Made by a program: the position numbers and the translations under genes. The notes under the pieces were generated by a model, which was not told the origin of the DNA, did no database searches, and saw nothing but the letters and a program-made list of their open reading frames with translations. A DNA stretch of 64,000 nt from Lysobacterales bacterium 15-68-25 (GTDB lineage: Bacteria; Pseudomonadota; Gammaproteobacteria; Xanthomonadales; Rhodanobacteraceae). Location of the stretch: positions 248,001 through 312,000 of the forward strand of contig NCKB01000001.1 in assembly GCA_002279065.1 (NCBI GenBank), written 5' to 3'. This document shows, one piece after another, positions 1 to 9,658 of the stretch; the first letter of the stretch is position 1; each line of letters starts with the position of its first letter.

Positions 1-1199
1 TGGCCGCCGAACAGCTGCGCCAGGCGGGCCTGGCGGTGGATATCTACGACGCGATGGGCTCGGTGGGGCGCAAGTTCCTGCTCGCCGGCAAGGGCGGGCT
101 CAACCTCACCCACGGCGAGCCGTTCGCCGATTTCGTCGGACGCTATGGCGAGCAGGCGACGCAGGTCGGCGCGTGGCTGCGCGATTTCGACGCCGAGGCC
201 CTGCGCGCCTGGGCGCGCGGGCTCGGCGTGGAGACCTTCGTCGGCAGCTCCGGGCGGGTGTTTCCCGTCGACCTCAAGGCGGCGCCGTTGCTGCGCCGCT
301 GGGTGCGCCGGCTGCACGCCGACGGGGTGCGCTTCCACATGCATCACCGCTGGCGGGGCTGGCGGAAGGACGGCGCGCTGCGCTTCGACACGCCCGACGG
401 CGAGCGAACCGTGGCGCCGGCTGCCACCGTGCTGGCACTCGGTGGCGGCAGCTGGCCGCAGCTGGGTTCGGACGGTGCCTGGATGGATGTGCTCGCCGCG
501 GCCGGCGTCGCCACGGTGCCGCTGGAGCCGGCCAACTGCGGCTTCGAACGTGCCTGGAGCGACCACCTCGTCAGTCGGTTCGCGGGAGCGCCGCTGAAAT
601 CCGTGGTGGTGCATTGGCAAGACGCGGACGGCAAGCTCCGCCAGCGTCAGGGCGAGTGCGTGATCAGCCGCTATGGCCTGGAAGGCAGCCTGGTCTACGC
701 GATCGGCCCGGCCCTGCGTCGGCAGATCCGCGAACGTGGCGAGGCGACGCTGCAGCTCGACCTGGCGCCCGGTTATGACGTCGACGCGCTTGCCACCCGG
801 CTGGCGGCGCCGCGCGGCAAGCACAGCGTGGGCGACTGGCTGCGCCGTCGCGCGGGGCTGGATGCGGCCAAATGCGCGCTGGTGTTCGAGGTGGCCGACA
901 AGGCCACGCTGGGCGATGCCGTGCGGCTGGCCGCGCTGGTCAAGGCGCTGCCGCTGTCGTTCGTTGCGCCGCGCCCGGTCGCCGAGGCGATCAGCACTGC
1001 CGGCGGCGTGGCCTGGCCAGCGCTGGACGACAACCTGATGCTGCGTGACCGTCCGGGGGTGTTCTGCGCCGGCGAGATGCTGGACTGGGAAGCCCCGACC
1101 GGCGGCTATCTGCTGACGGCCTGTTTCGCCAGCGGGCGGCGCGCCGGACGCGGCGCGGCGGCCTGGTTGCAGGCCACATCCGGGCAGCTTCCGGCATGA
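1..1199 (+). CDS. HI0933/BaiN-like FAD flavoprotein (TIGR03862 type), 5'-truncated
   Basis: The reading frame is open from the first bases of the window (frame from position 3), so the start codon and the N-terminal dinucleotide-binding GxGxxG segment lie outside. The first visible residues, AAEQLRQAGLAVDIYDAMGSVGRKFLLAGKGG, include the KFLLAGKGGLNLTH signature of the HI0933-like flavoproteins. A second FAD contact region near the C-terminus reads FCAGEMLDWEAPTGGYLL. About 399 residues are visible, close to full length for the TIGR03862 branch. The family is thought to be FAD-dependent oxidoreductases, but the physiological substrate is not established. Family call is firm; function is only general. 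Confidence 0.88.
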   Translation, partial: AAEQLRQAGLAVDIYDAMGSVGRKFLLAGKGGLNLTHGEPFADFVGRYGEQATQVGAWLRDFDAEALRAWARGLGVETFVGSSGRVFPVDLKAAPLLRRWVRRLHADGVRFHMHHRWRGWRKDGALRFDTPDGERTVAPAATVLALGGGSWPQLGSDGAWMDVLAAAGVATVPLEPANCGFERAWSDHLVSRFAGAPLKSVVVHWQDADGKLRQRQGECVISRYGLEGSLVYAIGPALRRQIRERGEATLQLDLAPGYDVDALATRLAAPRGKHSVGDWLRRRAGLDAAKCALVFEVADKATLGDAVRLAALVKALPLSFVAPRPVAEAISTAGGVAWPALDDNLMLRDRPGVFCAGEMLDWEAPTGGYLLTACFASGRRAGRGAAAWLQATSGQLPA

Positions 1200-1365
1200 A
1201 TACGTTTTCTCGCGCGGCGCACCATCGATCGCGCTGGTAGCGTCGGAAATTCGGCGCTACGCTGGCCGGTGGGGGATATGGACAAAGGGCATCGCACCGC
1301 TGCAGGTCGCACGGGCCAGGCCGCAACGAAGGCGACGCCATCAACTGGCGAGGAGATTGCAGCTC

Positions 1366-1581
1366 ATGAAGATTCGTTCCCTTTCCATGGTGATCGCGCT
1401 CACGGCGGTGGCCAGTGGTGCGGCGGCCGGCGAGGTCATTCACGTGGCGTCGAACCGTGCTCCGGTCAATCGCGTGCATGAGGCGCTGGGCATCCGCGAT
1501 ACCGGCAGTTTTGCCGACGTGGTCGAAGCGCGCGGCATGCTGGCGTCGGCACAGATGCCAGCCTGCAGCACCTGTCACTGA
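1366..1581 (+). CDS. Tiny secreted protein ending in a CXXCH haem motif
   Basis: This 71-residue protein starts at the ATG at 1366, which has an AGGAG Shine-Dalgarno at 1351-1355. Residues 1-21 look like a signal peptide (positively charged MKIR, hydrophobic core, AAA-G cleavage site), leaving about 50 mature residues. The last five residues before the stop are CSTCH, an exact CXXCH cytochrome c attachment motif placed at the extreme C-terminus. No other domain is recognised. It could be a minimal periplasmic c-type haem protein or an unrelated secreted peptide with a chance motif. An in-frame TTG at 1357 is a less likely start. It stands alone, between a flavoprotein gene on the same strand and rluF on the other. 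Confidence 0.6.
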   Translation: MKIRSLSMVIALTAVASGAAAGEVIHVASNRAPVNRVHEALGIRDTGSFADVVEARGMLASAQMPACSTCH

Positions 1582-1587
1582 AAGTTG

Positions 1588-1649
1588 CGTCCTGCGGCAG
1601 CTGCCCGGCCGCAGGACGTCCGGATCGAACGGCCCGCCTCGCGCGGGCC
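1588..1649 (+). terminator. Two GC-rich hairpins after the CXXCH gene
   Basis: An 11-bp perfect stem (1588-1598 with 1608-1618, nine-base loop) begins seven bases after the stop codon. A second stem (1631-1637 with 1643-1649) follows. Neither has a clear T-run, so intrinsic termination is plausible but not shown. The remainder of 1650-1820 shows no further signal. Confidence 0.4.
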
Positions 1650-1820
1650 GTCGCGCATCGGCTCCCCGGAGCCAGCAGGTTCCTCGCATCGGCGCAGCCA
1701 TCGTCACCCGTCTGATGGTGCCGACCTCCCGCTGTCTTGCGGTTTCCGACCTCGCCCGGCTGGCCGCTCAAATGCCGGCCAGCGAGGCCGGCAACGGTGC
1801 GCCAAGGCGCTCCGAGGTGC

Positions 1821-2540
1821 TCACCACTGCGTGCGGTTCGGCAGCAGGCCTTTCAGCTCAGCATCGGTGAGGTTGCGCCATTGCCCGGGCTTGAGGTGGC
1901 CGAGCTTGATGTTGTCGATGCGCACGCGGCGCAGTTGGGTGACGCGGTAGCCGAACGCGGCGGCCATCAGGCGAATCTGCCGGTTCAGGCCCTGGGTGAG
2001 CACGATGCCGAAGCCGAACTTGGCGATGCGCCGCACGCGGCAGCGCTGGGTCATCTGGCCGTGGATACGCACACCCTTGCTCATCCCGGCGAGGAATTCG
2101 TCGGTGACCGCCTTGTTCACCGCCACCAGGTATTCCTTTTCGTGCCGGTTCTCGGCGCGCAGGATCTCGTTGACGATGTCGCCGTTGCTGGTCAGCAGGA
2201 TCAGGCCCTCCGAATCCTTGTCCAGCCGGCCGATCGGGAAGATGCGCTGCGGGTGGTCGACGAAGTCGACGATGTTGCCGGCCACGCTCGTGTCGGTGGT
2301 GCAGGTGATTCCGACCGGCTTGTTCAGCGCGATGTAGACGGCCTTCTTCGCCGACGGCGTGGCAGCGAGGATACGCGCCTTGACGATCTCGCCGTCCACG
2401 CGCACCTCGTCGCCCTCCAGTGCCTTGGCCCCGGTGGTGACGACCTCACCATTGATTGTGACGCGTCCGGCCAGCAGCAGCTCGTCCGCCTCGCGGCGCG
2501 AGCACAGGCCGGCTTCGCTGATGTATTTGTTTACGCGCAC
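1821..2540 (-). CDS. rluF: 23S rRNA pseudouridine(2604) synthase RluF
   Basis: This 239-residue protein has an N-terminal S4 RNA-binding domain (about residues 1-55, RVNKYISEAGLCSRREAD) followed by an RsuA/RluB/E/F-type catalytic domain. The catalytic motif GRLDKDSEG places the nucleophilic aspartate at residue 107. The family isomerises uridine to pseudouridine in rRNA; RluF acts at 23S position 2604. Resemblance to E. coli RluF is strong through HEKEYLV, QGLNRQIR and the C-terminal EWRDLT-like segment (QWRNLT here). It lacks the long basic C-terminal tail of the E. coli protein. The upstream intergenic region contains the GAGTGAG repeat element rather than an obvious promoter. Confidence 0.92.
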   Translation of the reverse strand: MRVNKYISEAGLCSRREADELLLAGRVTINGEVVTTGAKALEGDEVRVDGEIVKARILAATPSAKKAVYIALNKPVGITCTTDTSVAGNIVDFVDHPQRIFPIGRLDKDSEGLILLTSNGDIVNEILRAENRHEKEYLVAVNKAVTDEFLAGMSKGVRIHGQMTQRCRVRRIAKFGFGIVLTQGLNRQIRLMAAAFGYRVTQLRRVRIDNIKLGHLKPGQWRNLTDAELKGLLPNRTQW

Positions 2541-2544
2541 AGGG

Positions 2545-2820
2545 CGAGGAGTGAGTTAGGAGGAGTGAGGAGTGAGAGAAAAGCGTGTGGGCTGGGGCAA
2601 ATGGCGGAGCAGGCCCCGGGAGGTGCCGCAGATGGCTGCCCACTCACCCCGGGTGTTGCAACCAGAAGTCGTCGAGTTCAAGCAGCTGCATCGGCAAGGA
2701 AACGGTTGACGAGATGGGCAGGCATCGGGGTGTACACCGGAAAGCGGGTGACGGAGCAGGATATGGCGGCTACCTCAAACGGCTGTCTTTCACTCCTCGC
2801 TCCTCTTCACTCACTTCCCG
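2545..2820. repeat. GAGTGAG inverted-arm intergenic element, copy A
   Basis: A purine-rich arm of GAGTGAG/GGAGTGAGG units lies at 2545-2583, and its pyrimidine-rich complement (CACTCCTCGCTCCTCTTCAC type) at 2788-2820. They flank about 205 bp that carry no recognisable gene. The two arms could pair in a transcript running from yadH toward rluF. The same element occurs at 17589-17773 and 29874-29970, so it is a dispersed family. This entry accounts for the rluF-yadH spacer. Confidence 0.7.
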
Positions 2821-2822
2821 CT

Positions 2823-3595
2823 TTACGACCTCAGTCCGACGCCGCGCTTGAGCAGCTGCAGCGCGATCACCGACAGCACGGCGATGAACAGGCCCATCAC
2901 GGTGAACGCCGTGACCACGCCCACGTCGCTGATGCCCAGCACGCCGAAGCGGAAGGCGTTGACCATGTACAGGATCGGGTTGATCCGCGAGATCGCCTGC
3001 CACGGTTCACCGAGCATCTTGATCGAATAGAACACGCCGCCCAGGTAGGTCAGCGGGGCGATGATGAAGGTCGGCACCAGCGCGATGTCGTCGAACTTCT
3101 TCGCGTACACGGCGTTGATGAAGCCGGCCAGCGAGAAGATGGTCGCGCCGAACAGCACCGAGAGGAGCGTCACCAGCGGGTGCTTCAGGTGCAGCGAGGT
3201 GAAGAACAGCGCCACCAGCAGCACCAGCACACCCACCGCCAGTCCGCGCACCACGGCACCGATCACGTAGCCGAGCAGGATCACCCAGTTCGGCATCGGC
3301 GACACCAGCATCTCCTCCACCGCGCGACTGAACTTGGCGCCGAAGAACGAGCTGGAGATGTTGCCGTAGCTGTTCTGGATGATCGACATCATCACCAGGC
3401 CCGGCACGATGTACTGGATGTAGGTGAAGCCGCCCTCGATCGTGCCGATGCGGCTGCCGATCAGCTTGCCGAAGATGACGAAGTACAGCGTCATCGTGAT
3501 CACCGGCGGGATCAGCGTCTGGGTCCAGATGCGCATGATGCGGGCGATCTCGCGCCGCACGATCGTGTACAGCGCCACCATGTTCAGCGAGTTGT

Positions 3596-3599
<4 letters not shown>
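2823..3599 (-). CDS. ABC-2 type exporter permease (YadH-like)
   Basis: This 258-residue integral membrane protein has about six predicted transmembrane helices and the ABC-2 permease layout. An N-terminal cytoplasmic stretch (YTIVRREIARIMRIWTQTL) precedes the first helix, a conserved segment EEMLVSPMPNWVILLGYV sits mid-protein, and the loop PLTYLGGVFYSI is near the end. It resembles E. coli YadH. Its start overlaps the stop of the ATPase gene by 4 nt, so the two make a half-transporter pair. Substrate is unknown; YadGH-type systems are annotated as exporters. Confidence 0.88.
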
Positions 3600-4546
<947 letters not shown>

Positions 4547-4574
4547 GGGCTGCATCGATGGGGGCAAGCCACCT

Positions 4575-4580
4575 ATTATA
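4575..4580 (-). promoter_or_regulatory. Candidate -10 box (TATAAT) for the yadGH-like pair
   Basis: Reading the minus strand, a perfect TATAAT lies about 30 nt upstream of the ATPase start, in an otherwise GC-rich 90-bp divergent spacer. No good TTGACA-like -35 is present 16-18 bp upstream (GCGGGT at the best spacing), so activity may rely on an activator or be modest. Confidence 0.5.
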
Positions 4581-4638
4581 AAGGGCTTGTCCACGCCACC
4601 CGCGCCTGCCGGGTGCACACAGCGTTTCCGGGAACCCC

Positions 4639-5385
4639 ATGGCCGACCATTTCACCCTCCGCCTCGCCGACAGCCGCATGCTGGCGCCCACCGTGCGCCA
4701 TCTGGCGTTCGAGCGGGCGGACGGGCAGCCGCTGGCTTTCGTGCCGGGGCAGTTCCTGCAGGTCCATTTCCACTACGCCGACGGCACGGCGACCAAGCGC
4801 AGCTACTCGGTGGCCACCGTGGGCGACGGCCGCTCGCCGGTGCAGCGCATCGAGATCGCGGTGAGCTACGTGGAAGGCGGGGCGGCCACCGCGCTGCTGG
4901 GCGGGCTGGCCGAGGGCGACACGATCGAGGCCAGCGGACCATACGGCCGCTTCTGCCTGCAGCCGGGCGACGCCCATCCGCGCTACCTGTTGCTGGCTAC
5001 CGGCACCGGGGTGACCCCGTACCGGGCGATGCTGCCGCAGCTGGCCGAGTGGCTGGCGCCCGGTGGCCGCGAAGCGGTGCTGATCTACGGTGCCCGCAAG
5101 GAGGCCGAGCTGCTGTACGACGAGGAGTTCACCGCCTTCGCTGCGGCGCACCCGGGCTTCACCTACCTCAGTTGCCTGAGCCGCGAGGCGCGTGGCGTGC
5201 CGCGGGCGACCGACCGCATGGGCCACGTGCAGACCGTCCTGCCGGAGCTGGCGCCGGCCGCCGACCGCGACATCGCCTACCTGTGCGGCAACCCCAACAT
5301 GGTCGACGCCGCTTTTGCGGCGCTCAAGGAGTTCGGCCTGCCGGTGCCGCAGATCCGCCGCGAGAAGTACATCTCCTCGCGCTGA
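4639..5385 (+). CDS. fpr: Ferredoxin--NADP reductase
   Basis: This 248-residue protein is of the bacterial ferredoxin/flavodoxin NADP reductase class. The FAD-binding motif RSYSVAT is at residues 54-60. A glycine-rich nucleotide loop, LLATGTGVTPYRAM, lies near residue 120, and CGNPNMVD near residue 215 is the usual NADP-domain motif. The C-terminus reads YISSR. It transfers electrons between NADPH and ferredoxin or flavodoxin, for example for iron-sulfur or oxidative-stress metabolism. It is transcribed divergently from the ABC exporter and stands alone. Symbol is by family resemblance. Confidence 0.88.
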   Translation: MADHFTLRLADSRMLAPTVRHLAFERADGQPLAFVPGQFLQVHFHYADGTATKRSYSVATVGDGRSPVQRIEIAVSYVEGGAATALLGGLAEGDTIEASGPYGRFCLQPGDAHPRYLLLATGTGVTPYRAMLPQLAEWLAPGGREAVLIYGARKEAELLYDEEFTAFAAAHPGFTYLSCLSREARGVPRATDRMGHVQTVLPELAPAADRDIAYLCGNPNMVDAAFAALKEFGLPVPQIRREKYISSR

Positions 5386-5421
5386 CGGCGCCGGTCCCGT
5401 CTCCGGCAGGCGGGGCGGAAA

Positions 5422-5437
5422 AGTGATGCACATCACA
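5422..5437 (+). promoter_or_regulatory. CRP/Clp-type binding site
   Basis: The sequence AGTGATGCACATCACA matches the CRP consensus TGTGA-N6-TCACA at nine of ten defined positions. It lies about 97 nt upstream of the small pilin-like gene and 37 nt after the fpr stop. Xanthomonadales encode a CRP homologue (Clp) with the same recognition sequence and c-di-GMP responsiveness. The position fits a promoter-proximal activator site, but no clear -10 was identified. Confidence 0.5.
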
Positions 5438-5533
5438 GTACGGCGCTTCTGCCGTCGCAGGGTATCAAGTCGGTCGTCCGACGGCCGATGACCCGTTCGA
5501 GCGCTCCCGCGGGGAAGCGCGAGGACGAGGGTC

Positions 5534-5887
5534 ATGAAGCGGATACTCATGCTGGTGGTCGCTGCACTGGCTCTGGCCGCAGGAAGCAACCCGGCGTGCG
5601 CCGGCGGCGGAACCATCCGATTCTCCGGTGCCGTGGTGGAGCCGACCTGTGCCGTGGTGGCCGCTGATGGCTTGCCTGCCGGATTCCCGGCGGTACCCCC
5701 GGGGATGCAGTGGCAGACGTGCGGGCGCACCGCCAGCGACCCGGGCCGGACCTATGCGCGTGACGTGCGCCAGCTCGACGCCGTTGCCGTCGCGGGCGAC
5801 CCGTTGCTCAGCTACTACGCCCGTTACGCTGGTGCCGGCACCCCGGGCGACCCGTCCGTCCGGTTGGTGGTCCGCACCTACCAGTAA
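5534..5887 (+). CDS. Very small orphan pilin-like secreted protein
   Basis: This 117-residue protein starts at ATG 5534. A signal peptide covers residues 1-23 (MKRILMLVVAALALAAG...ACA). The mature start GGTIRFSGAVVEPTCAV is the typical N-terminal strand and first cysteine of chaperone-usher pilins, with the second cysteine in WQTCG. The C-terminus VRLVVRTYQ ends with the tyrosine-containing strand seen in pilins. The mature chain is only about 94 residues, well short of the usual 150 or so, so several strands of the pilin fold must be short or missing. It converges on the 3' end of the fim-type operon (19-bp gap). It may be a minor, initiator or terminator subunit, or a degraded pilin. Confidence 0.65.
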   Translation: MKRILMLVVAALALAAGSNPACAGGGTIRFSGAVVEPTCAVVAADGLPAGFPAVPPGMQWQTCGRTASDPGRTYARDVRQLDAVAVAGDPLLSYYARYAGAGTPGDPSVRLVVRTYQ

Positions 5888-5906
5888 CCCGCCCCCGTGG
5901 CTCGCG

Positions 5907-6905
5907 CTACTGGTAGGAGAGGGTGAAGGTGGCGGTGGCCCGCAGTGTGCCCGGACTGACCGTCGCACCCGTCTGGAAGTAGCGGGCGGCATAGTTCACC
6001 GACATGGTGCCGTTCGGCGTGGCGCCGATAACGGCCGGTGCGCCGAACTGCACCGCAGTCCCGGAGGCATCCAGGACCTGGACTCCGACCCCGCTGATGG
6101 TGCCGCTGGAGGGCGCAATGACGCCGGTCTGGCCGGCGACCGGCGTGGCCGTGTCCAGGGTGATGCGCACCACGGCGCCGCTCGAGCACTGCAACTGGAT
6201 CTGGAAGGGGGTGGTGCCGGCGACCGAGCCGGCTCCGCCGAAGGCGCCGCTGGTGACCGTCGGCAGGGCCACGTCCACGTTCGGCGTGCTGACCTGGCAC
6301 GCCGGTGCGGTGAAGGTCAGCGAGTTGGCGAGGTTGATCACCGCGTCGTAGATGAAGCCGCTGCCCTGCGGGCCGGCCTTGAAGCTGGCCAGCGGCCCCG
6401 CGGCGAGCCGGCTTCCATCGGTGATGTTCCCGGTCTTGACGATCTCGACGGTGACCGCATCGGACTCGTACCACTGGCTGCCGCCATCAAGGCTGAAATA
6501 GGGGTAGGGGTAGATGTAGGTCCCCTTCTGCAGCACCCGGTAGCCCACGCCCGGCACGTTCGACGGGAACAGGTCGTCGGTGCTGCCCGGCGTGGAGCCC
6601 ACGTCGTTGAGCAGGCCCCAGCCGTTGCCGCTCTTCTTGCAGGTGAAGTAGACGGTCTGGTTGATCGGTGTGGCGGTGGATGTGTAGAGCACCTGGCCGA
6701 CCGGGATGTTCGGATCGTTGACGATGCTGGTCGGGACCGACACGTAGTAGGCACCTTGGGAGGAGCCCCGGTCGAAGCTGCAGGAGGCATGGGCCGTGCG
6801 CGGCAGCCCGAGCAGCGCTACGGCAGCCAGCAGCAGCGTCGCCGCCAGGCCCCGCCCTCTCGGGCTCTGGCGGTGGCGGGGCGGGGCAGGCATGCGGTGG
6901 TTCAT
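5907..6905 (-). CDS. Chaperone-usher pilus tip subunit (two-domain adhesin)
   Basis: This 332-residue secreted protein starts with a signal sequence ending near AHA-S (residues 1-40). An N-terminal domain of about 160 residues (SCSFDRGSS...TVEIVKTGNI) is followed by a C-terminal pilin domain. The pilin domain begins around FTAPACQVSTPNVDVALPTV and ends ATFTLSYQ, the donor-strand-acceptor C-terminus. A receptor-binding domain plus pilin domain is the FimH-like tip architecture. It is last in the operon and overlaps the usher stop by 4 nt. Ligand specificity cannot be read from sequence. Confidence 0.85.
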   Translation of the reverse strand: MNHRMPAPPRHRQSPRGRGLAATLLLAAVALLGLPRTAHASCSFDRGSSQGAYYVSVPTSIVNDPNIPVGQVLYTSTATPINQTVYFTCKKSGNGWGLLNDVGSTPGSTDDLFPSNVPGVGYRVLQKGTYIYPYPYFSLDGGSQWYESDAVTVEIVKTGNITDGSRLAAGPLASFKAGPQGSGFIYDAVINLANSLTFTAPACQVSTPNVDVALPTVTSGAFGGAGSVAGTTPFQIQLQCSSGAVVRITLDTATPVAGQTGVIAPSSGTISGVGVQVLDASGTAVQFGAPAVIGATPNGTMSVNYAARYFQTGATVSPGTLRATATFTLSYQ

Positions 6906-9658
6906 CCGTTGGCGCTCCGGGCGGCGGCGTGGGTGGAAGCGTCCAGGCAGGTGGCTTGCTCGGTCGCATAGACACCCTGCCGGTCGCGTGATGGACCGGC
7001 GGGAACGCGGTAGTCGAAGCTGCAGCGATGGGTCTGGCTGTCCTGGTCGCTCCAGTCCACGCTGAGTTTTCCGGTCGCTTGCGAAACGCGGGCCATGATG
7101 CGTCCGGCCTGGCCGACCACGCCGACCACCTGATCCTGCGCATCGTGAACTTCGGCGCCGAACGGCAGCGTCCTGCCATCGGGCAGGCGGGCCTGGATCA
7201 GCATGAAGCGCCCGGTCTCGGTCGCGAACTTCACCAGCACCACCGAGCCGGCCCGGGGCGCGACCCGGGTGCTGGTATTGGCGAGCTGCACATCCAGCGG
7301 CAGCCCGTTGGGGTCGATGGTGATGGTGTTCATCACGTACGGAGTGAGGTAGGGCACCAGCGCGTAGCCGTGCCGGTCGATCTTCAGCCCGGTCGCGTTA
7401 CCCACTCGGGCGCCGGCTGCGCCCGGGGCTTCCACGATGGCGACGGTGTCGCCCATCGGCTGGCCGAAGGTGACGCCACCGGGGTGCGCGACGATGCCGC
7501 CGGCGAGATTGAGCGATGCCTGGGAGTAGCCACTGCCCTTGCCGAACCCGGCATTGACCAGCGTATGGGTGCCGCGATAGCTGCCGGTCACGCTTGCGGT
7601 GTTGCCCGGGTTGCCGCCGCTGGCGGTGTTGTCGTGGCTGCCGGTGATGCCGTAGCTGAATTGGTTGGCGTCACCCGCGCTGCCGGTGAGCGTGGCCTGT
7701 TGCTGCGTGCCGCCGGCGCTGTCGCGCGCGAGGCTGCCGGTGAACACCGGGGAGTGCTCCCGATTGCCCAGCGGAATCGTGAACGAGGCCATGAAGCGGT
7801 TGTCGCTGTGCCCGAACGGGTCGAGTTCGCGGCTGGCCGAGAGGTTGTAGGACACCCGGCCCCACTGGTTGTTGTAGCCGAGCTGGAACTGCGTGTCGGT
7901 GCCGCCGCGGTTCCAATAGTCGCGTACCGACCCGTTGACGTAGAGCGAGCCGCCCGCCTCGCCCAGCATCTGGGTCAGCGTGAGGCTGAAATTGTTGCGC
8001 TGGCGGTCGACACCGCTCTGCACGGTGAAGCCGGTTCCCGCCAGGGCGGCCTGCTGCGCCGGGGTGAGCAGGCCGGTGACCGGCACGCCGTTGATCGCCA
8101 GCGGGTAGCTCGGCGCCATGGTGGCGAACACGGGCAGTCCGCGGCGGGCGTAGTCGCGGGCGCGAACCGCATCACCCAGCGACAGGTAGCCGCCGGTCGA
8201 GTGACGGTAGGCGGCAACAGTCAGCGAGGTGCCGGTCGGGGCCATGATCTTGCTGTAGCTCAGGCGCAGGCTCTGCCCGGACATGGTGTCCATGCCGGGG
8301 ATGCGCGTGCGTGCCGTGGCCACGTCCATGGCGAAGGCGCCGTAGCGGGTGTTGAGCGCCGCGCCGACCAGCGCCGAGGCGTAGCCCTGCGATCCGACGA
8401 TGCCACCGTAGCCGGTCAGCAGGTTGCCGAAGCCGTGCTGGATCGTGCCCTGCACCAGCCCAGGCTCGTGCACGATGCCGGGCTGGCGCACCTGGCCGGC
8501 GGCCAGCCCGAAGCGGGTGACATGCGGGCGCAGCAGCTGCGGGACCGAGGCATAGGGCACCGAGAACCCGTGCACGCGACCGTTGGCCTCGGTCACGCTG
8601 ACCTGCAGGTCGCCGCCGTAGCCGGTGGCATAGAGGTCATCGATGAGAAAGGGGCCAGGTGCCACGGTGGTCTGGTAGATGACCATTCCGTTCTGGCGGA
8701 TGGTCACCTTGGCGTTGCTGTCCGCTACGCCGCGCACGGTCGGCGCGTAGCCGCGCAGCGACTGCGGCAGCATGCGGTCGTCGGTGGCCAGCTGCACGCC
8801 GCGCAGGCCGATGCTGTCGAAGATCTCGCCGCTGGTCCACGAGTCGCCAAGGGTCAGCTGGGCGCGCAGCCCCGGCAGGTCGCGCTGCGCGTAGCTGGCG
8901 ATGTTCTGCCAGTGGCGGCTGGCCCGGATCGTACCGGCGCCCGACTGCCAGCTCAGCGTGGACTGGTGGCGCAGATGCCAGCGGCCGACGTTGAGTCCGG
9001 CGTCCAAGCCGAGGAACGAGGAGGTTTGCGAGACGCCTCCGCTGCTCGTGCGGTAGCTGTTGAAGTTGTAGTTGAGCAGGCCGGCAGTGATGCCGGATTC
9101 CCAGAACTTCGGGTCGACGTAGCCACGTGCCGACTGCCCCATGAATGCCTGCGGCACGCTGACATCCAGGCGCAGGTCGCCCATGTCGAAGCTGACGCTG
9201 GCGCCAGGGATGATCGCGGTGAGGTCGGTGCAGACGCCGGCCGCCGCTTTCGCCGGCGCTGCCGGATGCAGGCCGAGCTGGTCGAGCAGATCCCGGGTGA
9301 AGCAGGGGGTTGCGCTGGCGTCGGGGGAGGCGGCGGCGAAGCGTACTTCGTTGCGCCCGACCGGCCGACCGTTGAGGAAGAGGTCGACGCTGTAGGCGCC
9401 CGCGGGCACGAAATCGCCGCGCTCGAAGCGGGACAGGTCGGTGGTGTTCTGGCCCGCGCCGGAGAGCATGCTGCGGTCGAAGGACGCCTCATTGGCGCTG
9501 CCGTCAGCGGTGCTGGCCACCGGTCCCGCGGAAGCCGGGCCGGCGGCGTGCGCGCAGCCACCGGCGAGGGCCAGGCCGGCCAGCGTCGAGAGGAGCTGGC
9601 GCCGTAGCCGTCGTCGGCACGAAGCCGTCGGCGTGCCGCGGGTCCGCCCGTGGGTCAC
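6902..9658 (-). CDS. Outer membrane usher (FimD/PapC family)
   Basis: This 918-residue usher has an N-terminal signal region (residues 1-39), the periplasmic N-domain (ASFDRSMLSGAGQNTTDLSRFERG, then YSVDLFLNGRPVG), the 24-strand pore and plug, and C-terminal domains. The segment PPLIDDLYATGYGGDLQV-like (PFLIDDLYATGYGGDLQVSV here) is a family hallmark. It assembles and secretes pilus subunits handed over by the chaperone. It overlaps the chaperone gene upstream and the tip gene downstream, each by 4 nt, showing translational coupling. Length is usual for the family. Confidence 0.93.
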   Translation of the reverse strand: MTHGRTRGTPTASCRRRLRRQLLSTLAGLALAGGCAHAAGPASAGPVASTADGSANEASFDRSMLSGAGQNTTDLSRFERGDFVPAGAYSVDLFLNGRPVGRNEVRFAAASPDASATPCFTRDLLDQLGLHPAAPAKAAAGVCTDLTAIIPGASVSFDMGDLRLDVSVPQAFMGQSARGYVDPKFWESGITAGLLNYNFNSYRTSSGGVSQTSSFLGLDAGLNVGRWHLRHQSTLSWQSGAGTIRASRHWQNIASYAQRDLPGLRAQLTLGDSWTSGEIFDSIGLRGVQLATDDRMLPQSLRGYAPTVRGVADSNAKVTIRQNGMVIYQTTVAPGPFLIDDLYATGYGGDLQVSVTEANGRVHGFSVPYASVPQLLRPHVTRFGLAAGQVRQPGIVHEPGLVQGTIQHGFGNLLTGYGGIVGSQGYASALVGAALNTRYGAFAMDVATARTRIPGMDTMSGQSLRLSYSKIMAPTGTSLTVAAYRHSTGGYLSLGDAVRARDYARRGLPVFATMAPSYPLAINGVPVTGLLTPAQQAALAGTGFTVQSGVDRQRNNFSLTLTQMLGEAGGSLYVNGSVRDYWNRGGTDTQFQLGYNNQWGRVSYNLSASRELDPFGHSDNRFMASFTIPLGNREHSPVFTGSLARDSAGGTQQQATLTGSAGDANQFSYGITGSHDNTASGGNPGNTASVTGSYRGTHTLVNAGFGKGSGYSQASLNLAGGIVAHPGGVTFGQPMGDTVAIVEAPGAAGARVGNATGLKIDRHGYALVPYLTPYVMNTITIDPNGLPLDVQLANTSTRVAPRAGSVVLVKFATETGRFMLIQARLPDGRTLPFGAEVHDAQDQVVGVVGQAGRIMARVSQATGKLSVDWSDQDSQTHRCSFDYRVPAGPSRDRQGVYATEQATCLDASTHAAARSANG

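Noticed and set aside
7028-9607. An 859-codon plus-strand open frame opposite the usher gene
   Set aside because: Composition is that of an antisense shadow, and the usher on the minus strand is unambiguous.
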